Assembly (NCBI RefSeq): GCF_025353065.1
Contig: NZ_JANXRJ010000202.1
Coordinates: 1 to 43,866, forward strand
Reading direction: 5' to 3'
DNA length: 43,866 nt
Origin: Lapillicoccus sp.
GTDB lineage: Bacteria; Actinomycetota; Actinomycetes; Actinomycetales; Dermatophilaceae
Each line of letters starts with the position of its first letter. Positions within the stretch are counted from its first letter, which is position 1. The position numbers and the translations under genes are program-made. Positions 1 through 7,172 of this stretch are shown piece after piece. Below the pieces are notes generated by a model. That model worked only from the letters and a program-made list of their open reading frames with translations. It did no database searches and was not told the DNA's origin.

Positions 1-1
1 T

Positions 2-466
2 TCCAACGCTGCGCTGCAAGACCTGACGACGTCGGATGCGACTGAGCGGTGGTGTAACGGCGTTGCCGCTGAACTGCTCGTACCCGAGGTGTCGCTACGC
101 CAGGCGTACCAACCAGCCGAGGACCTGACGGCTGAGCTCGAGCGGCTGGCCAAGTTCTACCGAGTCAGCACGCTGGTGGTCCTGCGCCGGATCGGCGACG
201 TTGGCCTGCTCTTGCCTGGTGCAGAGTTCTGGACGCTCTACCGCGCTGAGGCGGAGCGGATTGCCGCCTTGGCGGCCGAACGCGGTAGTGCGAGCGGAGG
301 AAGCTTCTACACCACCACGCCCGTTCGGGTCTCCAAGCGGTTCGCCCGGGCACTCATTGCCGACACGCTCGAGGGTCGAACCTCTCACCGTGATGCCTAC
401 CGGTTGCTCGGGTCTCGCAAGCACGCTGCTTTCGAAGAGCTCGGCCGGGGTCTCGGCGTCGCTTGA
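2..466 (+). CDS. ImmA/IrrE-family metallopeptidase, C-terminal part (5' truncated by window edge)
   Basis: The reading frame is open from base 2, so the gene starts outside the window; 154 residues are visible. The stretch ERWCNGVAAELLVP near the start is typical of the region following the HExxH helix in ImmA/IrrE (DUF955/COG2856) proteins, where a Cys/Asn-containing helix leads into an AAELLVP segment. The rest is a helical C-terminal domain (AKFYRVSTLVVLRRIGDVGL) common to HTH-plus-DUF955 regulators. The catalytic HExxH and any HTH domain lie upstream and cannot be seen. Its stop codon overlaps the start of the DUF4411 gene (TGATG). In this family the metallopeptidase typically acts as the antitoxin or derepressor of a toxin encoded next to it. 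Start codon, full length and HTH are unknown. Confidence 0.8.
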   Translation, partial: SNAALQDLTTSDATERWCNGVAAELLVPEVSLRQAYQPAEDLTAELERLAKFYRVSTLVVLRRIGDVGLLLPGAEFWTLYRAEAERIAALAAERGSASGGSFYTTTPVRVSKRFARALIADTLEGRTSHRDAYRLLGSRKHAAFEELGRGLGVA

Positions 467-951
467 TGTACCTGATCGACTCCGACGTGCTCATCGATGC
501 CAAGAACCACCACTATGGCTTCGACTTGGTACCGGGGTTCTGGGACTGGCTCGCTCAAGCCCACGTCGACGGGCGGGTCTTCACGGTGGCGCAGGTCGTA
601 GACGAGATCCTGGCCGGCGGTGACGAACTCTCGGAGTGGATGGATGCTCAGCCGAACTCCTTCAAGCTGCAGCCCCAAGCATCAGACGCCCCTTCGCTGC
701 AGCGAGTGGCTGAGTGGGCGGTGAGCGCCCCGTATAGGCAAGGAGCCGCCGACACCTTCCTCGCCACCGGCGACTACTTTTTGGTGAGCCAGGCGCGGTC
801 GCTGGGCTACACGGTCGTCACCCGGGAGAAGCCGGCGCCCCAATCCGAGAAACGCATCAAGATCCCGGATGCCTGCAACGCTGTCGGAGTGCCTTGGACG
901 TCCCTGTTCGACATGCTCAAAACTGAGGGCGCCCGGTTCGGCTTGGCCTAA
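466..951 (+). CDS. DUF4411 family PIN-like protein, probable toxin
   Basis: This 161-residue protein starts with MYLIDSDVLIDAKN, the beta-strand plus first acidic residues of a PIN-like nuclease fold. Further acidic positions follow the PIN pattern: VVDEIL near residue 45, ADTFLATGDYFLVSQA near 98, and IKIPDAC near 132. Length and motif order match the DUF4411 family. An in-frame TTG lies one codon upstream, but the ATG at 466 gives a TGATG stop-start overlap with the ImmA/IrrE gene and is preferred. DUF4411 genes are commonly found directly downstream of XRE/ImmA-type genes, and the pair has been predicted to be a toxin-antitoxin module. RNase activity is inferred from the fold only. The pair sits just outside a tRNA-Ala remnant, suggesting it is island cargo. 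Confidence 0.8.
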   Translation: MYLIDSDVLIDAKNHHYGFDLVPGFWDWLAQAHVDGRVFTVAQVVDEILAGGDELSEWMDAQPNSFKLQPQASDAPSLQRVAEWAVSAPYRQGAADTFLATGDYFLVSQARSLGYTVVTREKPAPQSEKRIKIPDACNAVGVPWTSLFDMLKTEGARFGLA

Positions 952-1140
952 TCCCGCCGCTTTGCGTCCAGGTGAGCGTATGGCTGGTCCAACCCGTGTC
1001 TCTGTTCGGGGAGATCTGTGGCTGGGACCCCGACGGCGTACCCCAGAAAGTACGGCAGTGGGGTACGCGATCACCGTCGTCGAGCACCCCATACCGCTCT
1101 CACCTGCGCTTACGCGAGCCTGACCGCTGGCCATCCCCAG

Positions 1141-1187
1141 ACTTTGCAAGCAGGGGTTCAGGGGTTCGAGTCCCCTTGGCTCCACAA
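1141..1187 (+). other. 3' remnant of tRNA-Ala(TGC), probable attachment site (att)
   Basis: From the anticodon loop (TTTGCAA, with TGC) through the anticodon 3' stem, an AGGGGTTCGAGTCCCCT T-arm and a GGCTCCA acceptor end, this matches the 3' half of an actinobacterial tRNA-Ala. The 5' half is absent: no GGAGCC-type acceptor strand or D-arm is present in the preceding 45 bases. A tRNA 3' end without its 5' half is the usual trace of site-specific integration into a tRNA gene. alaT(TGC) normally lies between gyrA and ppiA in related genomes, and ppiA is in this window. The intact alaT would therefore be expected beyond the left edge. Confidence 0.75.
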
Positions 1188-1422
1188 ACAGGTCCACCAA
1201 GGTACGTCTGCTCAAGAACCACCAGCTCGAAGGCGATCTGGCAACGGTGACCCACAACGGCAAGGTTCATGACCAGGTGGCAGAACGTGATGAGCAACGG
1301 GGGCGCGCCTTGGGTTCTCTCTGGACGGGCCGACGGTGGTCCTGTTCGAGTTCTACACTCGACACCCCAACGCGTCGAACTATCGTCGCTCGCAGGTGTC
1401 ACCCCTGGCTTGGGGACGTGCG

Positions 1423-1542
1423 CTACGCGGCGGGCGCGTTCCGTTCGACGAGTTGGATGATGATGCCGTTGGGGTCGCGGACCTGAAAGGCACGCTCTCC
1501 CCACTCCTCTTCCGTCAGGGGCATCGTGATGGGTACGCCCTC
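1423..1542 (-). pseudogene. VOC/glyoxalase-family protein, C-terminal fragment (split by IS21)
   Basis: Read leftward, this encodes GVPITMPLTEEEWGERAF, then QVRDPNGIIIQLVERNAPAA and a TAG stop. The segment RDPNGIIIQLVE is the characteristic last strand of vicinal-oxygen-chelate (glyoxalase/bleomycin resistance) proteins. The matching N-terminal part lies at 4137-4408 on the same strand. Deleting the intervening element plus one copy of the CCCTC duplication joins the two parts in frame (ARLEAEG then VPITMP), giving one 128-residue protein. The fragment has no start codon of its own and is presumably not expressed. Confidence 0.9.
1538..1542. repeat. Target-site duplication CCCTC, left copy
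   Basis: CCCTC directly precedes the TGTC tip of the IS21 element and is repeated immediately after its GACA right tip (4137-4141). A 4-8 bp duplication is normal for IS21-family transposition. That one copy is needed to restore the VOC reading frame confirms the boundaries. Confidence 0.9.
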
Positions 1543-1621
1543 TGTCCATGGCCATGAGAAAGTCCCCATTGGTGGCCAGGTGAGGTCCCCGCTGGTGGCC
1601 AAGTAGAAGTCCCCACCCCTT
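1543..1621 (+). repeat. IS21 left end with three internal repeat units
   Basis: The left end has three directly repeated units built on (A/G)AGTCCCC or AGGTCCCC, two of them followed by TGGTGGCCA. The first two start near 1559 and 1582, and the third ends in ACCCCTT at 1621. Such multiple terminal repeats are the known binding sites of the IstA transposase in this family. The right end has only two units. Confidence 0.8.
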
Positions 1622-1716
1622 GCTCGAGGAGTCGTGTCGATCCGGAGCGTGAGCCCCTGAGCGGTGGACGGTGGCGGTGTCTAGCCAGCCACTGCCACCG
1701 CCCAGGGAGAGCTCCA

Positions 1717-3297
1717 TTGAAGAGCATGAGGGAAGAGATGGACATTGTTGCCGCCTACCAGTTGGTGGGCTCCTACCGTGGCGCTGCGGAGATCTGCGGC
1801 ACCACCCACAAGACCGTCAAGCGCGTGATCGAGCGGACCGCTACTACGGCGGCCGGTGAGCATCGTCCGGTCCGGGCGCCGCGCCCGAGTAACTACGAAG
1901 TCGTCCGACTCCTGGTCGCGGACGCGGTCAGCGCCGGGAAGGGGCGGGTCAGCCCGAAACGGCTGCTGCCGAAGGCGCGGGCGGCGGGGTACGCCGGGTC
2001 GGACCGCAACTTCCGGCGCCTCGTCGCGCAGGAGAGACGCCGCTACCGGCGCGTCAACGGCCACGCCCGACGCCCGGCGGTGTGGGCTCCGGGTGAGCAC
2101 CTGGTCATCGACTGGGGCGTCATCGCCGGCGTCCACGTCTTCTGTGCGGTGCTCGCGTGGTCGCGGGTGCGGTTCGTGCGGTTCGCGGCCGACGAGAAGC
2201 AGGAGACGACGCTGCGGCTGCTCGCGGAGTGCTTCGAGGTCCTCGGTGGGGTGCCAGCGGTGGTCCTGACCGACCGGATGGGCTGCCTCAAGGGCGGGGT
2301 CGTCGCCAACCGGGTCGTGCCGACCCCGCACCTCGTGCGGTTCGCCACGCACTACCGGTTCCGACCCGATTTTTGTGAGGCGCACGACCCCGAGTCCAAG
2401 GGCCTGGTCGAGAACCTCGTCGGGTACGGCAAGGACGACCTCCTGCGGCCGCTGATGCTCGACCACGCCCTGCACGCGGACGCCTCTATCGACGAATCCC
2501 GTGTGACCGCAATGGTGCTGGCTGACCTGCCGGCCGCGAACGCGCAGGCCGCGGCCTGGTGTGCGCAGGTCAACGCAGCCGTCCACAGTGAGACCTGCGC
2601 TGTCCCGGCCGAGCGGCTCACCCGGGAGCGGGAGCTGCTGAGCCCGTTGCCGTCGCTGCGGCCGAGTATCGGCCCGCCGCCGGTGACCCGCAAGGTCGAC
2701 AAGCTGGCCACGATCCGGCTCGGCTCCGCCCGGTACTCCGTACCGAGCGTGTTGCGCGGGGCCATCGTCGCGGTCGTGGCCGACGGCCCGCACGTGAGCA
2801 TCCTCGACCCCGCTACGGGCGAAGTCCACGCGCAGCACCCGCTCGTCGCGCCCGGGGAGGCCTCGATCCTCGACGCGCACTACGGCGGCCCACGCCTGGC
2901 GCCCCGCCGGTCGGTCCGACCGAAAACGGCCGCGGAGAAACAGTTCTGCGCGCTCGGACCGGCCGCGGAAGCCTTCATCACCGGCGCCGCCGCCGCCGGA
3001 CACACCCGCCTCGGACCCGAACTGGCCGAGCTCAACACGATGGCCGCCGCCCACGGCGAGAGCGTGTTCATTGCCGCGCTCGAGCGGGCCACCGCGTTCG
3101 GGCGGTGGCGCGCCGCGGACATCCGGTCCATCCTCGCCGCCGGAGCCGGCACGCCTCAACCTCGGCACGCCGGCAACGCCCTCGTCATCGACCTCCCCCT
3201 GACCCCAGGTCGTCCGCTGAGCGAGTACACACCCGTGTCCCTACCTGAAACCTCAACGGTAGCAACGGATTCTGGCCGAGCGGAGGTGTCGTCGTGA
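1717..3297 (+). CDS. istA: IS21-family transposase IstA
   Basis: The 526-residue protein has an N-terminal HTH (AAEICGTTHKTVKRVIER) and a DDE/RNase H-like core. The catalytic acids are plausibly in VIDWGV (about residue 130), LTDRMG (about 188) and DPESKGLVENLVGY (about 226-239), the characteristic IS21 pattern. A Mu-transposase-like C-terminal beta region follows (ATIRLGSARYSVPS). It catalyses the cut-and-join steps of transposition with the ATPase IstB. The TTG at 1717 has a good AGGGAGAG ribosome site upstream; the ATG at 1726 is an alternative start. It overlaps istB by GTGA, giving translational coupling. The long antisense ORF over the same bases is a shadow. Confidence 0.95.
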   Translation: MKSMREEMDIVAAYQLVGSYRGAAEICGTTHKTVKRVIERTATTAAGEHRPVRAPRPSNYEVVRLLVADAVSAGKGRVSPKRLLPKARAAGYAGSDRNFRRLVAQERRRYRRVNGHARRPAVWAPGEHLVIDWGVIAGVHVFCAVLAWSRVRFVRFAADEKQETTLRLLAECFEVLGGVPAVVLTDRMGCLKGGVVANRVVPTPHLVRFATHYRFRPDFCEAHDPESKGLVENLVGYGKDDLLRPLMLDHALHADASIDESRVTAMVLADLPAANAQAAAWCAQVNAAVHSETCAVPAERLTRERELLSPLPSLRPSIGPPPVTRKVDKLATIRLGSARYSVPSVLRGAIVAVVADGPHVSILDPATGEVHAQHPLVAPGEASILDAHYGGPRLAPRRSVRPKTAAEKQFCALGPAAEAFITGAAAAGHTRLGPELAELNTMAAAHGESVFIAALERATAFGRWRAADIRSILAAGAGTPQPRHAGNALVIDLPLTPGRPLSEYTPVSLPETSTVATDSGRAEVSS

Positions 3298-4070
3298 CCG
3301 CCAAGGCCGTGCCCGAGCTGCCCGCCGACCTCGTCGCTGGGCTGCGCCGGCTCAAGCTGTCGACGATCCGCCAGGTCGCCCCCGAGCTGCTGCTGACCGC
3401 GAAGACCCAACGTTGGACACCCGAAGAGATCCTGCGGACCCTGATCGAAGCCGAGGTCGCCTCCCGCGACGCCTCGAACGCCGCTGCCCGGCTCAGGGCC
3501 GCGACGTTTCCCGTGCTCAAGACCGTCGAGGAGTTCGACGTCGCGGCATCCTCGATCCCGCCGCCTACATGGGCGTACCTCACCTCGCTCGAGTGGATCC
3601 CCGCCCGCGAGAACCTGGCCCTGATCGGGCCGGCCGGCACGGGCAAGTCGCACACCCTCATCGCCCTGGGCCACGCCGCCGTGACCGCGGGATACAAGGT
3701 CAAGTACTCCGCCGCCGCCGACCTCGTCGAGACCCTGTACCGCGGACTCGCGGACAACAGCGTCGGCAAGACCATCGAGACCCTGCTGCGGCACGACGTC
3801 CTGCTCGTCGATGAGGTCGGGTTCGCCCCGCTGGACGACACCGGCACCCAGCTGCTGTTTCGCCTCGTGGCCGCTGCCTACGAACGCCGATCCCTGGCCA
3901 TCGCCTCCCACTGGTCCTTCGAGGACTGGGGCCGGTTCCTGCCCGAGCACACCACCGCCGTCAGCCTCCTCGACCGGCTGCTGCACCACGCCACCACCGT
4001 GGTCACCACCGGCCAGTCCTACCGCATGCGTGACGCCAAAACCCGGACAGGAGGCCGCCCCACCACCTGA
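3294..4070 (+). CDS. istB: IS21-family helper ATPase IstB
   Basis: This 258-residue AAA+ protein has a Walker A motif IGPAGTGKSH (about residues 113-122) and Walker B VLLVDEVGF (about 170-178). It has the short N-terminal helical domain found in IstB/DnaC-like proteins. It starts with GTG inside the istA stop (GTGA). IstB forms an ATP-dependent oligomer on target DNA and stimulates IstA. Length is normal for the family and no damage is visible. Confidence 0.95.
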   Translation: MTAKAVPELPADLVAGLRRLKLSTIRQVAPELLLTAKTQRWTPEEILRTLIEAEVASRDASNAAARLRAATFPVLKTVEEFDVAASSIPPPTWAYLTSLEWIPARENLALIGPAGTGKSHTLIALGHAAVTAGYKVKYSAAADLVETLYRGLADNSVGKTIETLLRHDVLLVDEVGFAPLDDTGTQLLFRLVAAAYERRSLAIASHWSFEDWGRFLPEHTTAVSLLDRLLHHATTVVTTGQSYRMRDAKTRTGGRPTT

Positions 4071-4080
4071 CTAACACCGC

Positions 4081-4136
4081 AAGGGGTGGGGACTTTCACG
4101 TGGCCACCAGCGGGGACCTGAGCTTGGCTATTGACA
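4081..4136 (-). repeat. IS21 right end with two internal repeat units
   Basis: Read leftward from 4136 the end is TGTCAATAGCCAAGCTC, then AGGTCCCCGCTGGTGGCCA and AAGTCCCCACCCCTT. The last two blocks match the inner two units of the left end almost base for base. The outermost left-end unit has no counterpart beyond the tip. Confidence 0.8.
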
Positions 4137-4141
4137 CCCTC
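4137..4141. repeat. Target-site duplication CCCTC, right copy
   Basis: Identical to 1538-1542 and directly adjoining the CA-3' tip of the element. Confidence 0.9.
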
Positions 4142-4408
4142 CGCCTCGAGCCGGGCCAGTTCTTCGTCGAGGTTGTCGACGGTCAGCGCCAGGATCAGGC
4201 CCTGGGTGTGGTCGTGGCGCTGGTCCTCGGGCAGGGTGGGCAGTCCGCGACGCAGGAAGATGACGTCCATGCCGGCGTCCTCGCGGGCCAGGGAGGCGAA
4301 GCCGTCGGCGGCCATCTGCTCCTGGAAGCCGAAGTGGTCGGGCAGGAAGGCCGCGGAGGCGGGGACGTCATCGACGTTGAGGGACACGGCACACGCGGTG
4401 ATTTTCAT
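4137..4408 (-). pseudogene. VOC/glyoxalase-family protein, N-terminal fragment (split by IS21)
   Basis: The protein begins MKITACAVSLNVDDVPASAA and continues through FLPDHFGFQEQMAADGFASL, the first beta-alpha-beta module of a VOC protein, then DVIFLRRG and LILALTVDNLDEELARLEAEG. The ATG at 4408 is preceded by CTCAGGAG at good spacing. The element interrupts codon 91. As it stands the frame reads on into IS sequence (VNSQAQVPAGG...), giving a chimeric product unlikely to function. Its promoter region is shared with the divergent TetR gene at 4473, suggesting TetR controlled it. The substrate of this VOC subfamily (dioxygenase, glyoxalase or resistance protein) cannot be told. Confidence 0.88.
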
Positions 4409-4447
4409 CTGGCTCCTGAGGTGGGTGGTGGGCCTTACGCCGTATAA

Positions 4448-4460
4448 CGTACACTGTACG
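4448..4460. promoter_or_regulatory. Palindrome CGTACA-C-TGTACG, probable operator of the adjacent TetR
   Basis: Perfect 6-bp arms with a one-base centre lie in the 64-bp gap between the divergent VOC remnant and the TetR gene. A -10-like TATAAC (4443-4448) abuts the left arm. The position suits autoregulation plus control of the divergent gene. Confidence 0.55.
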
Positions 4461-4472
4461 AGGTGAGTCGGG

Positions 4473-5255
4473 ATGGGGGAAGATGCTGCCGTGCCCACCG
4501 AACGCACCAGCGCCGGTGACCCGGCCCGGACCCTGGCCCTGCTGTGGCGCGACGGGGCGGCCCCGCCGTCTCGGGGCCCGGCCCGAGGCCTCGACCTCGA
4601 TGCCGTGGTCGCCTCCGCGACCGAGCTGGCCGACCGCGAAGGCTTGGACTCAGTGACCATGCGCCGGCTCGCCGGGCACCTCGGGGTGGCACCCATGACG
4701 CTCTACACCTACGTCCCCGGCAAGGCGGAGCTCGTCGACCTGATGCTCGACGCGGCATACGGTCGCCTCCCGCGGGCGGACACCAGCGGCCGACCGTGGC
4801 GCGAGCGTCTCGGCGCGGTGGCGGCGGAGAATCACACTCTCTACCAGGCGCACCCCTGGGCCGCCGCGGTCTCCACCCTGCGGCCGCCGCTCGGGCCCGG
4901 CCTGATGGCCAAGTACGAGCACGAGCTCTGCGCGCTCGATGGTCTGGGCCTGACCGATATCGAGATGGACGACGCACTGACCCTGGTGCTGAGCTTCGCC
5001 CAGGCCAGTGCCCGGGCCGCCGGCGACGCCCGCGCCACGCAGCGGGACAGCGCGATGGACGACCAGGAGTGGTGGGCTGCCAACGCGCCCCTACTCGCTC
5101 GCGTCATGGACCAGGAGGCATATCCGCTGGCCACCAGGGTCGGCACCGATGCCGGGACCGCGCACGGAAGCGCCAACGACCCCGATCACGCCTACCTCTT
5201 CGGCCTCGAGCGCCTGCTCGACGGCCTCGCCGCCCTCATCGACACCCGGGACTGA
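4473..5255 (+). CDS. TetR/AcrR-family transcriptional regulator
   Basis: Of 260 residues, an N-terminal TetR HTH spans about residues 28-85, with the recognition region MRRLAGHLGVAPMTLYTYVP followed by GKAELVDLMLDAAYG. The C-terminal half resembles the TetR_C family (ending YLFGLERLLDGLAALID), a helical ligand-binding and dimerisation domain. A GTG at 4491 has the better ribosome site (GGGGGAAG) and would shorten the protein by six residues. Its divergent neighbour was a VOC protein, a pairing seen in drug or aldehyde response. The ligand is unknown. Since the target is interrupted, the regulator may now be orphaned, unless it also acts on the ABC operon downstream, which has its own TetR. 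Confidence 0.88.
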   Translation: MGEDAAVPTERTSAGDPARTLALLWRDGAAPPSRGPARGLDLDAVVASATELADREGLDSVTMRRLAGHLGVAPMTLYTYVPGKAELVDLMLDAAYGRLPRADTSGRPWRERLGAVAAENHTLYQAHPWAAAVSTLRPPLGPGLMAKYEHELCALDGLGLTDIEMDDALTLVLSFAQASARAAGDARATQRDSAMDDQEWWAANAPLLARVMDQEAYPLATRVGTDAGTAHGSANDPDHAYLFGLERLLDGLAALIDTRD

Positions 5256-5323
5256 GCGATGGGTTCGCCCGGACTCACCGACGCAAACGCGGAGAGGGCT
5301 ACCGTTGCGAGAGTCGCTCGGTT

Positions 5324-5349
5324 AATGTAAGTGATCACTCACTTACATT
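5324..5349. promoter_or_regulatory. Long TetR-type palindrome upstream of ABC exporter operon
   Basis: The arms AATGTAAGTGA and TCACTTACATT are perfect 11-bp inverted repeats around a TCAC spacer, and the centre contains a second palindrome GTGATCAC. It ends one base before the GGAGG ribosome site of the ABC ATPase gene, so a bound repressor would block transcription or initiation. The TetR encoded at the end of the same operon (7173) is the likely ligand-responsive repressor. It is strikingly A/T-rich against the surrounding DNA. Confidence 0.8.
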
Positions 5350-5361
5350 TGGAGGTGCCCC

Positions 5362-6351
5362 ATGGTGGTAACCACAATCGGGCTGACCCGACGCTTCGGG
5401 TCGTTGACAGCGGTCGACGACCTCACCCTCGACCTGCCCACCGGCGGCGTGGTGGGGCTGGTGGGTCCGAACGGGTCGGGGAAGTCGACCTTGATCCGGA
5501 TGCTGCTGGGGCTGATCAAGCCCACGTCCGGAGAGGCCGAGATCCTCGGGCGGTCGATCGCCACACCCCAGGCGTATGCCGCGTCGGTCGGGGCCCTGGT
5601 CGAGGGCCCGGCCTTCGTCCCCAGCCTGTCGGCCCGGGCCAACCTGATCTCGCTCGCGCGCCTGCGAGGTCTGCCCGCCTCGCGGGTGGACGAGGTGGTG
5701 AGCATCGTCGGGCTCGCCGGCCGGGACCGGGAGCCGGTCAAACGGTTCTCCCTCGGCATGAAGCAGCGCCTCGGCATCGCGGCCGCCCTGCTTCCCGACC
5801 CCGAGCTCCTCCTTCTCGACGAGCCCACCAACGGCCTCGACCCGGCGGGGATCCTCGAGATCCGCCACCTGCTGCAGTCGCTGGCCCGGTCGGGCCGGAC
5901 CGTCGTGGTGTCGTCGCACCTGCTCAGTGAGATCGAGAGCATCTGCACGTTCCTGGTCATCATCCGGTTCGGTGTGCTCATGCTCATGTATGCCGGGCCG
6001 ATGGCAGACCTGCTGGCGCTGGCCCCGACGCCCGTCCACGTCAGGCCCGAGTTCGACTCGGACCACGGCCGCCTGCGTCAGGCGCTGACCGACGCCGGGT
6101 GGTCGGTGGTGACCCCCGATGCCGGCACCGAGGCCACCGTCACCCTCACGATCGCCGCGCCGGGAGAGCAGGCGGCCCAGATCAACCGCGACTCCCTCGC
6201 TGCCGGCGTCACCCTGGCCGAGCTGACCGTCAGCAGGGACAGCCTCGAGTCGATCTTCCTGGAGATGACCGGCAACGACGACGGGGAGCTGGCCGGTGCC
6301 CGGGCCGCTTCGGCGAGCGCCGCAGCGACAGCGGCGGCGGTCCGCTCATGA
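5362..6351 (+). CDS. ABC transporter ATP-binding protein (export type)
   Basis: The 329-residue nucleotide-binding subunit has Walker A GPNGSGKST (about residues 36-44), the drug-exporter signature FSLGMKQRLG (about 132-141), Walker B LLLLDEPTNGLDP (about 151-163) and an H-loop at VVVSSHLL. The roughly 100-residue C-terminal extension is typical of the CcmA/DrrA-like group and ends in an Ala-rich tail. The strong GGAGG sits 7 bases before the ATG. The stop overlaps the permease start (ATGA). With the permease it should form an exporter of lipids, peptides or antibiotics; the substrate is not readable. Confidence 0.92.
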   Translation: MVVTTIGLTRRFGSLTAVDDLTLDLPTGGVVGLVGPNGSGKSTLIRMLLGLIKPTSGEAEILGRSIATPQAYAASVGALVEGPAFVPSLSARANLISLARLRGLPASRVDEVVSIVGLAGRDREPVKRFSLGMKQRLGIAAALLPDPELLLLDEPTNGLDPAGILEIRHLLQSLARSGRTVVVSSHLLSEIESICTFLVIIRFGVLMLMYAGPMADLLALAPTPVHVRPEFDSDHGRLRQALTDAGWSVVTPDAGTEATVTLTIAAPGEQAAQINRDSLAAGVTLAELTVSRDSLESIFLEMTGNDDGELAGARAASASAAATAAAVRS

Positions 6352-7145
6352 TCGGCGTCGTCCGCAGCGAGCTCGGTCGCCTGAGCCGTCGCAGCGTCAT
6401 CATCGGCTGGTTCGGACTCACGGCGGCGCTGGCCATGATCATCAACGTCGTCATGTTCCAGGTCATCAAGAGCAGCAGCGTGCCGCCCGCCAACGGTCCG
6501 GGCGTGAGCTTTCCCAGCGAGGCCCGCCTGCTGAGTGAGCACGGAATCGTCGCCGGTCTGGGCTCGGCGTCCTCGATCCTCGGAGTGGTGGCCCTCTCGT
6601 TCTGGGCCATCGCCACCTCCACGGACTACAGCACCGGACTGATCCGGGTGCTGGCCTCCGCGCAGCCCGTTCGCTGGCGACTGATCCTCGGCAAGTGGCT
6701 TGCCCTGGGCGTCTTCACCGCCGCCGCAACGACCGTCGCGCTCGTCGCCAACCTCGTCGCGGCCCCGTTGGCCGCACAGTCGGCCGGCTACTCGCCCTCC
6801 GCCTGGGGGAACGACCTCATCCCCCTCCTGCTCGGGGCCTGGATCAACCTCTTCGGCGCCCTGCTGATCTGGGGCACGATCGGCCTGGCCCTCGCCACCC
6901 TCACCCGCTCCTCAGGCGTGGCGATCGGGGTCGGCGTGGGCTACGTCCTGCTGGGCGAGTCACTCATCACCTCGGTTGCCAGTTCGACACGCGACTGGCT
7001 GCCCGGCACCACGATGTCCGCCATCGCGAGCGGGGGGACCGCAGCGGTGTCCTACGGCGCCGCGCTCAGCCTCGGCGTGACGTATCTTGTCCTCACTCTG
7101 GCGGCCGCCACGATCGTGGTCGTGCGCCGTGACATCACCGACTGA
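6348..7145 (+). CDS. ABC transporter permease (ABC-2 type)
   Basis: This 265-residue membrane protein has about six hydrophobic segments. They include GWFGLTAALAMIINVVMFQVI near the N-terminus, ILGVVALSFWAIA, LGVFTAAATTVALVANLVAA, LLLGAWINLFGALLIWGTI, VAIGVGVGYVLLGE and a final one before VVVRRDITD. The motif DYSTGLIRVLASAQPVRWRL is typical of ABC-2 permeases. The ATG at 6348 overlaps the ATPase stop as ATGA and begins MIGVVRSELGRLSRR; the longer upstream frame is not coding. It partners the ATPase at 5362. Confidence 0.9.
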   Translation: MIGVVRSELGRLSRRSVIIGWFGLTAALAMIINVVMFQVIKSSSVPPANGPGVSFPSEARLLSEHGIVAGLGSASSILGVVALSFWAIATSTDYSTGLIRVLASAQPVRWRLILGKWLALGVFTAAATTVALVANLVAAPLAAQSAGYSPSAWGNDLIPLLLGAWINLFGALLIWGTIGLALATLTRSSGVAIGVGVGYVLLGESLITSVASSTRDWLPGTTMSAIASGGTAAVSYGAALSLGVTYLVLTLAAATIVVVRRDITD

Positions 7146-7172
7146 TCGCCAACGGCTGGGAGCCCCTCTGAC

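Larger units (their letters stand above)
1543..4136 (+). mobile_element. IS21-family insertion sequence, complete, 2594 bp
   Basis: The element carries istA and istB in the usual overlapping order. It begins with TGTCCATGGCCATGAG; the reverse complement of its right end begins TGTCAATAGCCAAGCTC. Both show the 5'-TG tips of the family and then enter a shared AGGTCCCC-x-CTGGTGGCC repeat. It is flanked by a perfect 5-bp duplication CCCTC. Both ORFs appear intact with catalytic motifs present, so the element looks recently inserted and possibly active. It disrupts a VOC-family gene. The genome-typical 7-mer GTATGCC is absent from it, consistent with foreign origin. Confidence 0.95.

Noticed and set aside
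1113-1187. Complete tRNA gene ending at 1187
   Set aside because: No acceptor 5' strand complementary to GGCTCC and no D-arm upstream; only the 3' half fits tRNA-Ala.
1681-3168. 495-codon minus-strand ORF opposite istA
   Set aside because: Arg/Gly/Asp-rich shadow of the high-GC istA frame; no motifs, and istA is unambiguous.
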